Below are positions 1-8,282 of a stretch of 24,741 nucleotides of DNA, in pieces. The notes below the pieces were generated by a model, which was given only the letters and a program-made list of their open reading frames with translations, ran no database searches and was not told where the DNA came from. Positions within the stretch are counted from its first letter, which is position 1. Each line of letters opens with the position of its first letter. This DNA is from an uncultured Lachnospiraceae bacterium (GTDB taxonomy: Bacteria; Bacillota; Clostridia; Lachnospirales; Lachnospiraceae): NCBI GenBank assembly GCA_910583615.1, contig CAJTXP010000054.1, forward strand, positions 1 to 24,741, written 5' to 3'. The translations under genes and the position numbers were made by a program.

Positions 1-1427
1 ATTCTGTAATAATCTTCCATATCCAGACTCAATTTTATATAAGTATCAGGTTTTACTTTTCGGTTGCTCAAGAGGCACACAGTCTCCACATTCGCCGACC
101 AGGGAAACATATCCACGCAGCACGCCCGAATCATCCGGTATCCGCATTCCTGCAAAACCACCAGATCTCTTGCCAGGCTGGTCGGCTTACACGAGATATA
201 GACCATCCGTTCCACTCCATAATCAATGATTTTTTTAAGCGCCTTCGGATGGATTCCGTCCCGCGGAGGATCCAGGACGATCAGGTCCGGTTTCTCATCA
301 ATCGTATCCAGGACCTTCAATACATCTCCTGCTATAAAGTCACAGTTTCCAAGCCCGTTCAGCTCTGCATTTTTTTTCGCCGCCTCTACTGCCTCTTCCA
401 CAATCTCCACCCCGATCACTTTTTCCGCCACTGGAGAGAGCATCTGCGCAATCGTCCCGGTTCCGCTGTACAGATCATAGATTACCCGGGCCTTTGTGTC
501 CCCGATATAAGTACGCGCCGTCTTATAGACCACTTCTGCCCCATAAGAATTGGTCTGAAAAAAAGAAAACGGCGTAATCTGAAACCGAAGCCCTAAAAGA
601 TCCTCGTAAATATAATCCCGCCCATGGAGGATCTCTGTCTCATCATTCTGCACCACATCCGCCGGACTGTCATTCCTCGTATGCAGGATTCCCGTCAGCG
701 TCCCCTTAAGCGGAAGAGCAAGCAGTCTCTCCTTCCAGGCTTCCAGAAACTCCTTTTCCTCCTGTACTGTCTGTGTCGTTGTTACAAGATCCGCCAGAAT
801 CTCTCCGGTTTTCGCCGCTTTCCGTACCAGAAGATGACGAAGATACCCTGTATGCTTCATTTTATGGTAGAATGCCGTACCTTCTTCCCGAAAGAACGCC
901 AGCGTCTCTTTCAGAATCCGTCCAAAATCTTCATCTGCAATCTGACAGCCGTCCACCGTTACAATATCATAGAAGCTTCCCCTCTTATGCATCCCCAACT
1001 CCAGCGGCCCGTCTTTTCTTCCGTCTCCAAAAGAAAATTCCATTTTATTGCGGTATCCATACCCGGCCGGACTTTCCCGGATGCCTTCAAACTGCCAGGA
1101 ATATCCATCTGCCGCCTGTTCCAGAAGTTCTTTTACCTGCTGTTCTTTTAATCTCAGCTGTTCCTCATAAGGCAGGCTCTGCCAGGTACAGCCTCCGCAG
1201 TCTGCAAAATGTTTGCAGACCGGCTCACATTCCATGGGCGCACGTTCCAGCACCTCCAGAATCCGCCCCTCCGCCTTTCCCTTCCGCACCTTCTGCACCT
1301 GAAACTTAAGTTTCTGTCCCGGCAGGCCGTTTTTTACAGTTACCGTTCTGTCTTCTGTCCGGATCTGTCCTTTATTCGGAAACAAAACTTTTTCTACGAC
1401 TCCCTCATAAATCTGTCCCTTTTTCAT
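1..1427 (-). CDS. rlmD: 23S rRNA (uracil-C5)-methyltransferase, RlmD/RumA family (3' end outside window)
   Basis: The protein is a SAM-dependent RNA m5U methyltransferase acting on 23S rRNA in the cytoplasm. The 475 residues visible have no stop before the window edge. An N-terminal TRAM-like stretch (MKKGQIYEGVVEKV) is followed by iron-sulfur cysteines C71, C77 and C80 in the C-x5-C-x2-C pattern of RumA. Then come FQTN, the SAM loop YDLYSGTGTIAQ, the motif DPPRDG and YISCKP, whose Cys413 is the expected catalytic nucleophile. The start at 1427 has AGGAGGA upstream. RumA-type enzymes are usually about 430-460 residues, so this one carries a C-terminal extension past the LLSN motif. The choice between RlmD and the Bacillus-type dual-site RlmCD cannot be made from sequence alone. 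Confidence 0.92.
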   Translation of the reverse strand, partial: MKKGQIYEGVVEKVLFPNKGQIRTEDRTVTVKNGLPGQKLKFQVQKVRKGKAEGRILEVLERAPMECEPVCKHFADCGGCTWQSLPYEEQLRLKEQQVKELLEQAADGYSWQFEGIRESPAGYGYRNKMEFSFGDGRKDGPLELGMHKRGSFYDIVTVDGCQIADEDFGRILKETLAFFREEGTAFYHKMKHTGYLRHLLVRKAAKTGEILADLVTTTQTVQEEKEFLEAWKERLLALPLKGTLTGILHTRNDSPADVVQNDETEILHGRDYIYEDLLGLRFQITPFSFFQTNSYGAEVVYKTARTYIGDTKARVIYDLYSGTGTIAQMLSPVAEKVIGVEIVEEAVEAAKKNAELNGLGNCDFIAGDVLKVLDTIDEKPDLIVLDPPRDGIHPKALKKIIDYGVERMVYISCKPTSLARDLVVLQECGYRMIRACCVDMFPWSANVETVCLLSNRKVKPDTYIKLSLDMEDYYR

Positions 1428-1537
1428 AGATTCCTCCTGCGGCTGTCCTGCCCTTTCCTGCTGCTTATCATGTTTCATTCCGCATATATGATCCGGCAGA
1501 TCTGTATATGCAGCTGCAATCAACCAGTTGCAGCACA

Positions 1538-1589
1538 ATACAGCCCCCTGTTCCCGGCGGACGATCCCGTGTGGAACAGGGGGCTGTAT
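1538..1589 (-). terminator. 17-bp hairpin after the small membrane protein gene
   Basis: Bases 1538-1554 and 1573-1589 are perfect inverse complements (17 bp, GC-rich centre, 18-nt loop). On the minus strand it lies 20 bases after the stop of the 98-residue protein and well before rlmD, as a terminator would. There is no good T run after the stem on either strand, so it may instead be an RNA-processing or stability hairpin. Confidence 0.55.
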
Positions 1590-1609
1590 CCTGCTAAAGC
1601 CACCTGACA

Positions 1610-1906
1610 TTACTCTTCGGTTTTCTCAGCTTTCTCATCCTTGTCTTCTGCTGCTTCCTCGTCATCATCAAAGAAATCGTCTTCAAAGTCATCATCAAAA
1701 TCTTCGTCAAAGTCTTCCAGATAATCCGGAGTAAAGAAACGGTAAACGGCATATGCAATACCCGCTACCGCGATCACTGCTCCAACGATGATAAAGATCC
1801 ACATCACTGCATTCTGCTTTTTCTCTTCTTCCTTTTTGATGTGAAGCAGTTCACCAAGCATCTCATTGGTTTTTGCTGAATTGATAAAATCTTCTACACG
1901 GCTCAT
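1610..1906 (-). CDS. Small single-span membrane protein with acidic C-terminal tail
   Basis: This 98-residue protein is not recognised as a named family. An N-terminal charged segment (about residues 1-31, with KKEEEKK) precedes one hydrophobic span (about 34-59). The rest, from about residue 63, is almost entirely Asp and Glu with a few Phe, for example FDEDFDDDFEDDFFDDDEE. It has a normal start with AAAGAGG and an extended -10 promoter of its own. It lies 64 bases after pcrA on the same strand and could also receive read-through. The acidic tail would face the cytoplasm or the exterior depending on topology, which the sequence does not settle. No function is assigned. Confidence 0.75.
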   Translation of the reverse strand: MSRVEDFINSAKTNEMLGELLHIKKEEEKKQNAVMWIFIIVGAVIAVAGIAYAVYRFFTPDYLEDFDEDFDDDFEDDFFDDDEEAAEDKDEKAEKTEE

Positions 1907-1944
1907 GGCGGATACCTCTTTTCTTGTATTTTATTTCGTCTCTT

Positions 1945-1953
1945 AGTATACCA
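1945..1953 (-). promoter_or_regulatory. Extended -10 promoter for the acidic-tail protein
   Basis: On the minus strand the sequence TGGTATACT gives an extended -10 (TG-N-TATACT) about 40 bases before the start codon at 1906. The -35 region is poor. It sits directly after the pcrA stop codon. Confidence 0.45.
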
Positions 1954-1970
1954 TACTTTCCATAAAAATA

Positions 1971-4196
1971 CTATAGACTTTCTACTTTTTTCAATTTGGC
2001 AAAGGAAGCAAACATTTTCTTCACTCCTGCACGGTCAAAATTCACCTTTACTTCATAGTCCCGGCCGCCTTCTGTAATATCCAGCACAACTCCTTCTCCG
2101 AATTTCACATGAGCTACCCGGTCTCCTGCTTTGTAATCCAGATGATCCGCTTTCACCACCTTAAACTGCTGCGGATCAAAGGTTTTTGTCCGAAAGATCT
2201 CTTTCGCCTTTGTAAAGGCTTTATTTTCTGCCGCCTGAAATACCTTTGGTTCCGGCGGCAGTACCGATTTGCTTCCAAGTAATTCCTGCGGAATCTCACG
2301 CACAAAGCGGGAAACCTGATTGTACTGATTTTCGCCGCGAATCATACGGGCGCGCACGGCTGTCAGCGTCAGTTCCTTCATGGCCCTCGTAATCCCCACA
2401 TAACAGAGCCGGCGCTCTTCCTCCATCTCCGTCACCGGGTCTTCAGCCATAATGGACATATAGCTCGGAAAGATGCCGTCTTCCATACCGGCCATACAGA
2501 CATATGGAAACTCCAGTCCCTTGGCGCTGTGAAGCGTCATCAAAAGCACCCGGTTGTCCTGGTCTTCCAGACTGTCAATGTCCGCGACCAGTGCAACCTC
2601 TTCCAGAAATTCACTCAACTCCGGGTGTTCCGATCCTTCTTCATAAGTAACCGCCTTGCTGACCAGTTCTCCAATATTGTCCAGCCGGGCGTCTGCTTCA
2701 TCAGTCCCCTCATCTTTCAGATCTCTGGCATAACCGGTCCGGTCCAGGATTTCCCCGATCAGCTGTTCCAGCGTCATATCTGCAAGCTTCAGCCTCAGCT
2801 CATGAATCAGATGGACAAACGGCTGAATTTTCAGAAGCGCTTTCCCAAGCCCGGGAACCTCCCCCGCAGATTCCAGCGCCTCAAAAAAACTGATTCCCAC
2901 AGAATCCGCATATGCCTGCACCTTATTGATCGTGACTGCTCCAATACCGCGTTTCGGCACATTAATGATCCGGTGCACTGCCAGATCATCTTTTCCATTG
3001 TCAATCGTCTTCAGATATGCCAGAACATCCTTGATCTCTTTTCTGGAATAAAAGTTTACCCCTCCTATAATTTTATACGGGATATTCGCCATCAGAAACT
3101 TCTCTTCAAACATCCGGGACTGCGCATTGGTCCGGTACAGTACCGCAAAGTCCCGGTATTCTGCTCCCTGACTCCTTACCTTTTTCTGTATCTCCCCGGT
3201 AACATACTCTGCCTCTTCATATGCATTTTGAAAATGCCGGAACTGAACGGGTTCTCCCCGCTCATTTTCCGTCCAGAGAGCTTTTTCCTTCCTTCCGCAG
3301 TTGTTATGAATGACTCCGTTGGCAGCATCCAGAATGTTCTGCGTGGAACGATAATTCTGTTCCAGTTTAATCACACGGGTATTGGGAAATATTTTCTCAA
3401 AATTCAGAATATTCTCAATATTGGCTCCCCGGAATTTATAGATGGACTGATCGTCATCCCCAACCACACAAAGATTCTGATATTTTTCCGCCAGTATGCT
3501 CACCAGCTTAAACTGCACCGTATTCGTATCCTGATACTCGTCTACCATGATATAACGAAACCGATCCTGGTAATATTCCAGCACATCCGGGCAGCTCTGA
3601 AACAGTTCCACTGTTTTTACGATCAGATCGTCAAAATCCAGCGCATTGTTTTTCTTCAGTTCCTTCTGATACTCCAGATAGACCTGCGCAATCTTCTCCT
3701 GACGAAATTCCCCCTGGGCATTCAGCCGGAATTCCTCCGGCGATATGTATTCATCCTTTGCGTGTGAAACAGCGCTTAAAAGCATACGTTCCTTATACAT
3801 CTTTGTATCCACCTGCAGGCGCCGACACACATCCTTCATAACCGTCTTCTGATCTTCGGTATCATAGATCGTAAATTTCTGATCAAATCCCAACCGGTCA
3901 ATATAGCGTCGCAGTATCCGCACGCACATGGAATGAAAGGTACTGACCCAGATGCTCTCTGAACCATATCCGACGATCCGGTCCACCCGTTCCCTCATCT
4001 CGCCTGCCGCCTTGTTCGTAAAGGTGATAGCCAGAATATTCCATGGATTCACACCGCATTCATCAATCAGATGCGCCATCCGGTAAGTCAGCACTCTTGT
4101 CTTTCCTGAACCTGCTCCTGCCAGAATAAGAAGCGGTCCCTCTGTGTGAAGCACCGCTTCTTTCTGCTCTCTGTTCAAAAGTTCCAGATCTGTCAT
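1971..4196 (-). CDS. pcrA: ATP-dependent DNA helicase PcrA/UvrD
   Basis: This is a superfamily 1A 3'-5' helicase acting in nucleotide excision repair, replication restart and RNA polymerase clearance. From the ATG at 4196 it has 741 residues, normal for PcrA. The start has AAGGAGG seven bases upstream. An in-frame ATG at 4331 lies upstream of the promoter and is unlikely to be used. Visible motifs are Walker A AGAGSGKT (26-33), TFTNKAAGEM, Walker B DEYQDTN (D219/E220), VVGDDDQSIYKFRGA, LEQNYRS, TLHSAKGLEF and the GITRA motif VI. The last 50 or so residues (GDRVAHVKFGEGVV onward) match the Tudor-like domain by which PcrA binds RNA polymerase. It is a housekeeping gene with nothing unusual. Confidence 0.97.
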   Translation of the reverse strand: MTDLELLNREQKEAVLHTEGPLLILAGAGSGKTRVLTYRMAHLIDECGVNPWNILAITFTNKAAGEMRERVDRIVGYGSESIWVSTFHSMCVRILRRYIDRLGFDQKFTIYDTEDQKTVMKDVCRRLQVDTKMYKERMLLSAVSHAKDEYISPEEFRLNAQGEFRQEKIAQVYLEYQKELKKNNALDFDDLIVKTVELFQSCPDVLEYYQDRFRYIMVDEYQDTNTVQFKLVSILAEKYQNLCVVGDDDQSIYKFRGANIENILNFEKIFPNTRVIKLEQNYRSTQNILDAANGVIHNNCGRKEKALWTENERGEPVQFRHFQNAYEEAEYVTGEIQKKVRSQGAEYRDFAVLYRTNAQSRMFEEKFLMANIPYKIIGGVNFYSRKEIKDVLAYLKTIDNGKDDLAVHRIINVPKRGIGAVTINKVQAYADSVGISFFEALESAGEVPGLGKALLKIQPFVHLIHELRLKLADMTLEQLIGEILDRTGYARDLKDEGTDEADARLDNIGELVSKAVTYEEGSEHPELSEFLEEVALVADIDSLEDQDNRVLLMTLHSAKGLEFPYVCMAGMEDGIFPSYMSIMAEDPVTEMEEERRLCYVGITRAMKELTLTAVRARMIRGENQYNQVSRFVREIPQELLGSKSVLPPEPKVFQAAENKAFTKAKEIFRTKTFDPQQFKVVKADHLDYKAGDRVAHVKFGEGVVLDITEGGRDYEVKVNFDRAGVKKMFASFAKLKKVESL

Positions 4197-4292
4197 TTTG
4201 GTCCTCCTTTTCCTTTGCAGACCATATGTCTGGCCATGTAAAATGCGCCGCCATAAATATCTGCTGTCGGCGCACGCTGCTTTCTTATGTTC

Positions 4293-4321
4293 AGCATAAC
4301 ACAGGGACAGATGTTTGACAA
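4293..4321 (-). promoter_or_regulatory. Sigma-A promoter of pcrA
   Basis: The minus strand reads TTGTCA (4321-4316), 17 bases, then TATGCT (4298-4293). Transcription would begin near 4286, giving a leader of about 90 bases before the pcrA ATG at 4196 and excluding the upstream in-frame ATG. The rest of the 327-base gene-free stretch 4197-4523 holds this leader, the glycosyltransferase terminator, and nothing else recognised. Confidence 0.75.
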
Positions 4322-4393
4322 GTACATCCATTCAACAATGTCCCTTACGGACTGGACTTTTGCCACAAACTGACGACGTGTCCGTCATACTAT

Positions 4394-4425
4394 AAAAGCC
4401 CTGAACAATACAAAACTGTTCAGGG
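4394..4425 (-). terminator. Intrinsic terminator of the glycosyltransferase unit
   Basis: A 9-bp perfect stem (CCCTGAACA at 4399-4407 with TGTTCAGGG at 4417-4425) has a 9-nt loop and is followed on the minus strand by CTTTTATA. It lies about 100 bases after the stop of the GtrB-like gene and upstream of the pcrA promoter, insulating the two. Confidence 0.75.
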
Positions 4426-4523
4426 ACGATATACAAAGCTACCTCAGTTTTCCACCCACATTGCATGCACCACTCATTTAGATGCCTTCTCATTATTATC
4501 CTCTTCAATTGACCAGCTTTATA

Positions 4524-5465
4524 TCATTTAATATTCTTTGTGTCAATTATATTACTTTCAGAAATTATATAATGCGGCCTTTTTTTAGTTTCCATATATG
4601 TTTTCGCAATATACTGCCCCATAATGCCCATACAAAACAACTGTATACCGCCAATAAAAATAATTATGCATACCAAAGAAGCCCAACCATTGACCGGATC
4701 GCCAAACAGACATTTACGCAAGATTATAAATATCAGTATAACGAAAGAAAAAAAGGTCATGGCCATTCCAAACCATGAAGAAATATTTAAAGGAACCTGA
4801 GAAAAATTAAGAATACCATCAATCGCATATTTAAAAAGTTTCCAAAAATTCCATTTCGTCATTCCGGCTACTCTCTCTGTATTATCATATGAAATCCAGT
4901 AAGTTTGAAACCCCACCCACCCAAAAATACCTTTGGAAAACCGATTATACTCGCCAATGGCTACAACAGCCTCCACCATAGAACGCTTCATCAGTCTAAA
5001 ATCTCTTGCCCCATCCACAATATTAACATCGGATATTTTATTGATAATTTTATAAAAGCGACGTGCAAACCAACTCCGTATCACAGGTTCTCCTTCACGG
5101 GTTACTCGCCGGGTGGCAACACAGTCATATCCTCCCGTCTGCACAATATTTAACATTTCAGGCAATAGAGATGGGGGATCTTGCATATCTGCATCCATTA
5201 CAGCAATATAATCTCCATGAGCATGACAAAGTCCTGCATACATTGCTGATTCCTTCCCAAAATTTCTGGAAAAAGAGAGAAAAGATACCCGAGTATCCAT
5301 TTTTGCTAATTTTTTTAATATTTTTAATGTGTGATCTGTCGAACCGTCATCCACAAAAATCAGTTCATAAGAATATCCTTCTGTTTCCAATATATTTGAT
5401 ATCTCATCATAAAAAAACGGCAAAGATTCTTCTTCATTATAACACGGAATAATACACGTCAGCAT
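4524..5465 (-). CDS. GtrB-like polyprenyl-phosphate glycosyltransferase (GT2)
   Basis: This 313-residue protein is a GT-A family 2 glycosyltransferase of the DPM1/GtrB type. Such enzymes move a sugar from a nucleotide donor to a lipid phosphate on the inner face of the membrane. The N-terminal domain shows the start IIPCYNEEESLP, VDDGSTD (D39/D40), SRNFGKE and the metal-binding D91-A-D93 in MDADMQDPP. Two C-terminal membrane spans (about 232-252 and 262-286) fit the GtrB architecture. It follows the multi-pass membrane protein by 32 bases and is probably co-transcribed with it. Together they suggest lipid-linked sugar supply plus extracytoplasmic transfer to a cell-wall polymer, teichoic acid or glycoprotein. 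The GtrA-type flippase expected in a complete set is not in the window. The gene is AT-richer than its flanks. Confidence 0.9.
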   Translation of the reverse strand: MLTCIIPCYNEEESLPFFYDEISNILETEGYSYELIFVDDGSTDHTLKILKKLAKMDTRVSFLSFSRNFGKESAMYAGLCHAHGDYIAVMDADMQDPPSLLPEMLNIVQTGGYDCVATRRVTREGEPVIRSWFARRFYKIINKISDVNIVDGARDFRLMKRSMVEAVVAIGEYNRFSKGIFGWVGFQTYWISYDNTERVAGMTKWNFWKLFKYAIDGILNFSQVPLNISSWFGMAMTFFSFVILIFIILRKCLFGDPVNGWASLVCIIIFIGGIQLFCMGIMGQYIAKTYMETKKRPHYIISESNIIDTKNIK

Positions 5466-5497
5466 TTTTCACCTATCATCAATTTTCAGAAAACCTG

Positions 5498-6679
5498 TTA
5501 AGAAAATACAGATAAAATTTTGTTCATCTTTTCTAATAAATCATGTATATTTCTAAGATACTTCTCATCATCAAACAGTTCAAACTCAAATTTTGTCATT
5601 CCAAATCCCATTATTATCAATAACAACAGAGCTTTTATATCTCTTTTACAAAGTTCATAATTTATTAAATATTTTTTCATTACATATATTGTAATCATAA
5701 AAACCTGCATGAAAATACAAAAATAATACCGGTCCAAATCCCACGCAACTACTACAATGCTGTAATTCACCAAACCGCACAAAATGCAGACCAGAAAATA
5801 TGATATTGCAACCTTTTTATTCACTTGATACAGTATAAAAGCGATAACCGCCGCAAATATCAGCGGATATATTACACAAGGTATCGGTATAGATCTTAAT
5901 TCTCTTCCCCATAATTCCGCATTGGATCTGTCGTCCCAAAAATACTGATAAACGTCATTTCTAAGCGGAAAGTCGACACATTGTCTGTTCCATTCCGCAA
6001 TTTTCTCCATCCGTTCCTTGGGCACTTTTATGAAAAAAGCCATCAATGAATACACAATTGCAGGAACAAATCCCGTCACAAGCAATATCGTTCGTTTTAC
6101 TGTATTTTGTTTGGTCGCCACTATTTCCAGAAATACGATTGAAAACAAAAACGGAATAACCAAAAACAAATTAGTCTCACTGAAAAGCACCGACAAAAAA
6201 GCAAAAACAACTGCACAGGCAAACGTAATATTCCACTTCTTTTTTCTGGCGACTTCCAAAAGCACAATGCCGAGAAGATAACCATACTGTTCATAATATC
6301 CTGCTTCATGAAGATAATATTTTGCATATGGGCTTATCGAAAAAGCAAAGAATACAACTGTGCACAGCACATTATGTTTTATTGCCACAGTCTCTACAAC
6401 AGAAAAGATAATGTATAATAGAAACAGACCAGATATTCCCAGGATCCATATATTCAAAAAAGCCTGATTATATAGCCTGTCCCCCAGAAAAAAAGACGCA
6501 ATCTGATTGGCAAACGTTCTGGGAATATAACCATATTTCCACGTGATCACATGATTGGTACGTACATAAGTAGAAGCCCAGCGAAATCCCATCATGCTAA
6601 ATACAAGATACAGCAGAACAATTCCACTCGCAATGAATGTAAATATATATTTCTTTTGTATTTTGTATATTTTGATCAT
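5498..6679 (-). CDS. Multi-pass membrane protein, possible GT-C glycosyltransferase
   Basis: The 393-residue protein has roughly nine to eleven hydrophobic segments. The first span (about 12-30) is followed by an extracytoplasmic loop containing ITWKYGYIPRTFANQ, an aromatic/Arg pattern seen in other uncharacterised surface-polysaccharide membrane proteins. The conserved-looking HEAGYYEQYGY lies in a later loop. Sequence alone does not identify the family. The call of a GT-C transferase using a lipid-linked sugar comes from topology and from pairing with the GtrB-like gene 32 bases downstream. It could instead be a polymerase or flippase. The start at 6679 has AAGGGGG upstream. Codon use is strongly A/T-biased, unlike pcrA on one side and the sugar locus on the other, which hints at acquisition by transfer. 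Confidence 0.8.
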   Translation of the reverse strand: MIKIYKIQKKYIFTFIASGIVLLYLVFSMMGFRWASTYVRTNHVITWKYGYIPRTFANQIASFFLGDRLYNQAFLNIWILGISGLFLLYIIFSVVETVAIKHNVLCTVVFFAFSISPYAKYYLHEAGYYEQYGYLLGIVLLEVARKKKWNITFACAVVFAFLSVLFSETNLFLVIPFLFSIVFLEIVATKQNTVKRTILLVTGFVPAIVYSLMAFFIKVPKERMEKIAEWNRQCVDFPLRNDVYQYFWDDRSNAELWGRELRSIPIPCVIYPLIFAAVIAFILYQVNKKVAISYFLVCILCGLVNYSIVVVAWDLDRYYFCIFMQVFMITIYVMKKYLINYELCKRDIKALLLLIIMGFGMTKFEFELFDDEKYLRNIHDLLEKMNKILSVFS

Positions 6680-6854
6680 CTTTGTCCCCCTTCAAAAAAT
6701 CTCCCTACGCTGGTATTTTATAAACCGCTTCTCAAAATGACGTTTTTATTTTACCCTCTCCCTACTTGCTTGCCAAGTTGTCAAGTTCTTATGTCAGGGT
6801 TGTTTCATGAAGTTTTCACAAACTGCTTTACAAATCCTGATCCAGCATAACTAC

Positions 6855-6883
6855 TTGCATTCTGAAAGAATACGCTTTATAAT
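6855..6883 (+). promoter_or_regulatory. Sigma-A promoter for the 71-residue protein and binding protein
   Basis: TTGCAT (6855-6860), a 17-base spacer and TATAAT (6878-6883) lie about 30 bases before the start codon at 6912. Transcription probably starts near 6890. The remaining intergenic bases 6680-6854 show no convincing promoter for the divergent glycosyltransferase gene. Confidence 0.7.
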
Positions 6884-6911
6884 AAAAAAAATTTTCAAAG
6901 AGGTATCCGAC

Positions 6912-7127
6912 ATGTATCAGAAAATCAAACGTCTGCTGGCGCTGCTCGCCGTTATTATCATACTGCTGCTCTATCTTGCTGCCTTTGTACTGTCTTTGTT
7001 TCATAACGAAAAAACAGGAGAACTGCTTATGATCTCTCTTGTCGCCACCGTCGTAATCCCGGTACTGTTCTACATCTATCTGTGGCTGTTTCGCCTGTTT
7101 CAGAAAAAAGACAGCGAAAATCAATAA
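6912..7127 (+). CDS. Small two-span membrane protein
   Basis: This 71-residue protein is not recognised. The ATG at 6912 is chosen because AAAGAGG stands eight bases before it and the promoter is just upstream. Starting in frame at 6807 would place the start before the promoter. It has two hydrophobic spans (about 7-27 and 36-58), a short polar loop HNEKTGE, and a charged end KKDSENQ. It lies 64 bases before the binding-protein gene with no terminator between, so the two are probably one transcript. It is too small to be the transporter's permease. A role as a membrane partner of the lipoprotein is only a guess from position. Confidence 0.7.
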   Translation: MYQKIKRLLALLAVIIILLLYLAAFVLSLFHNEKTGELLMISLVATVVIPVLFYIYLWLFRLFQKKDSENQ

Positions 7128-7191
7128 AGACTGGCAAATCTTTTTCCTGCCGCATATATTACATTATAAAATTTTGCGGAGGAAAACAACT

Positions 7192-8184
7192 ATGAAAAAA
7201 TGGATCAGCCTGCTCCTGGCCGGAGCTCTCGGTCTGATGACCGGATGCGGCAGTCAGGAAGCAGCAGCAAATCTTACACCCGTCACTCTCAACGAAGTAG
7301 CGCATTCCATCTTCTATGCACCCCAGTATGTAGCAATCGAAAACGGATATTTTGCAGAGGAAGGCATCGACCTGACACTGGTAACCGGTTTTGGTGCTGA
7401 CAAAGTTGCCACTGCTTTAGTTTCCGGAGAAGCAGATATCGGTTTCATGGGAAGCGAATCGTCTATTTACATCTATAATCAGAATCCGGAAGACTATATT
7501 GTGAATTTTGCGCAGCTCACTCAGAGAGCCGGCAATTTTCTCGTTTCAAGGGAACCCATGGACAATTTCAAATGGGAGGATATCAAAGGATCCTATGTGC
7601 TTGGCGGTCGAAAAGGCGGCATGCCCGAGATGGTTTTTGAATTTATCCTGAAGAAAAACAATATTGACCCTGCGGCAGATCTTTCCATTGACCAGAGTAT
7701 CGATTTCGGATCTACCGCCGCCGCATTTACTGGAAATGATGCAGACTTTACGGTAGAATTCGAACCCTCCGCCACTGCTCTTGAAACAGAAGGCGCCGGC
7801 TATGTAGTTGCCTCTCTCGGCGAAGCTTCCGGCTATGTTCCCTATACAGCCTACAGCGTAAAACAGAGTTATCTGGCCGAGCACCCGGATATCCTGCAGG
7901 CTTTCACCAACGCTCTTCAAAAGGGAATGGAGTACGTCCAGTCGCACACTCCCGAGGAGATTGCCAAAGTCATTCAGCCCCAGTTTGAAGAAACCGATCT
8001 GGAAACAATTACGAAAATTGTAACCCGTTATTATGAACAGGACACCTGGAAAGAAAACCTGATTTTTGAAAAAGAAAGTTTTGACCTGCTGCAGAATATC
8101 CTTCAGGAAGCGGGTGAACTTCCCGCCTGGACTCCTTATGAGGATCTGGTCAATACAGAATTTGCAGAAAAGGCTGCCGAATAA
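7192..8184 (+). CDS. SsuA/THI5/NMT1-like ABC substrate-binding lipoprotein
   Basis: The 330-residue lipoprotein would be anchored outside the membrane and deliver a small molecule to an ABC importer. The start at 7192 has GGAGG nine bases upstream; an in-frame TTG at 7174 overlaps that site and is rejected. The signal peptide ends in lipobox LMTGC (Cys19). The domain begins like nitrate/sulfonate/thiamine-precursor binding proteins: Val-Thr-Leu-Asn-Glu then FYAPQYVAIENGYFAEEGID, an ATALVSGEADIGFMG lobe and GGRKGGMPEM. No permease or ATPase of the matching NitT/TauT/THI type lies nearby, so it is an orphan here and must pair with a distant transporter or act as a sensor. The ligand cannot be named; a thiamine pyrimidine precursor, a sulfonate or a riboflavin-like molecule are all possible in this fold. 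Confidence 0.88.
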   Translation: MKKWISLLLAGALGLMTGCGSQEAAANLTPVTLNEVAHSIFYAPQYVAIENGYFAEEGIDLTLVTGFGADKVATALVSGEADIGFMGSESSIYIYNQNPEDYIVNFAQLTQRAGNFLVSREPMDNFKWEDIKGSYVLGGRKGGMPEMVFEFILKKNNIDPAADLSIDQSIDFGSTAAAFTGNDADFTVEFEPSATALETEGAGYVVASLGEASGYVPYTAYSVKQSYLAEHPDILQAFTNALQKGMEYVQSHTPEEIAKVIQPQFEETDLETITKIVTRYYEQDTWKENLIFEKESFDLLQNILQEAGELPAWTPYEDLVNTEFAEKAAE

Positions 8185-8216
8185 ACAGCCCGCAGCCGAA
8201 AAAAGGCAGATTGCAG

Positions 8217-8261
8217 CACGTCCCTGCCTGTATGCCGGACACACAGGCAGGGACGTGTTTT
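8217..8261. terminator. Convergent terminator between binding-protein gene and sugar ABC operon
   Basis: A 15-bp perfect stem (8217-8231 with 8243-8257, 11-nt loop) is followed on the plus strand by TTTT, ending the binding-protein transcript. On the minus strand a run of six T lies 12 bases after the stem (8204-8199), so it may also serve the permease operon whose last stop is at 8283. Confidence 0.8.
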
Positions 8262-8282
8262 ACAACAACCCTTTTTATTGAT

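Noticed and set aside
1513..1534. Seven-base inverted repeat next to the large hairpin before rlmD
   Set aside because: It is short enough to be chance and has no promoter or T run associated.
2529..3767. A 412-codon plus-strand frame opposite pcrA
   Set aside because: It is a shadow of the pcrA frame with no start signal and no domain.
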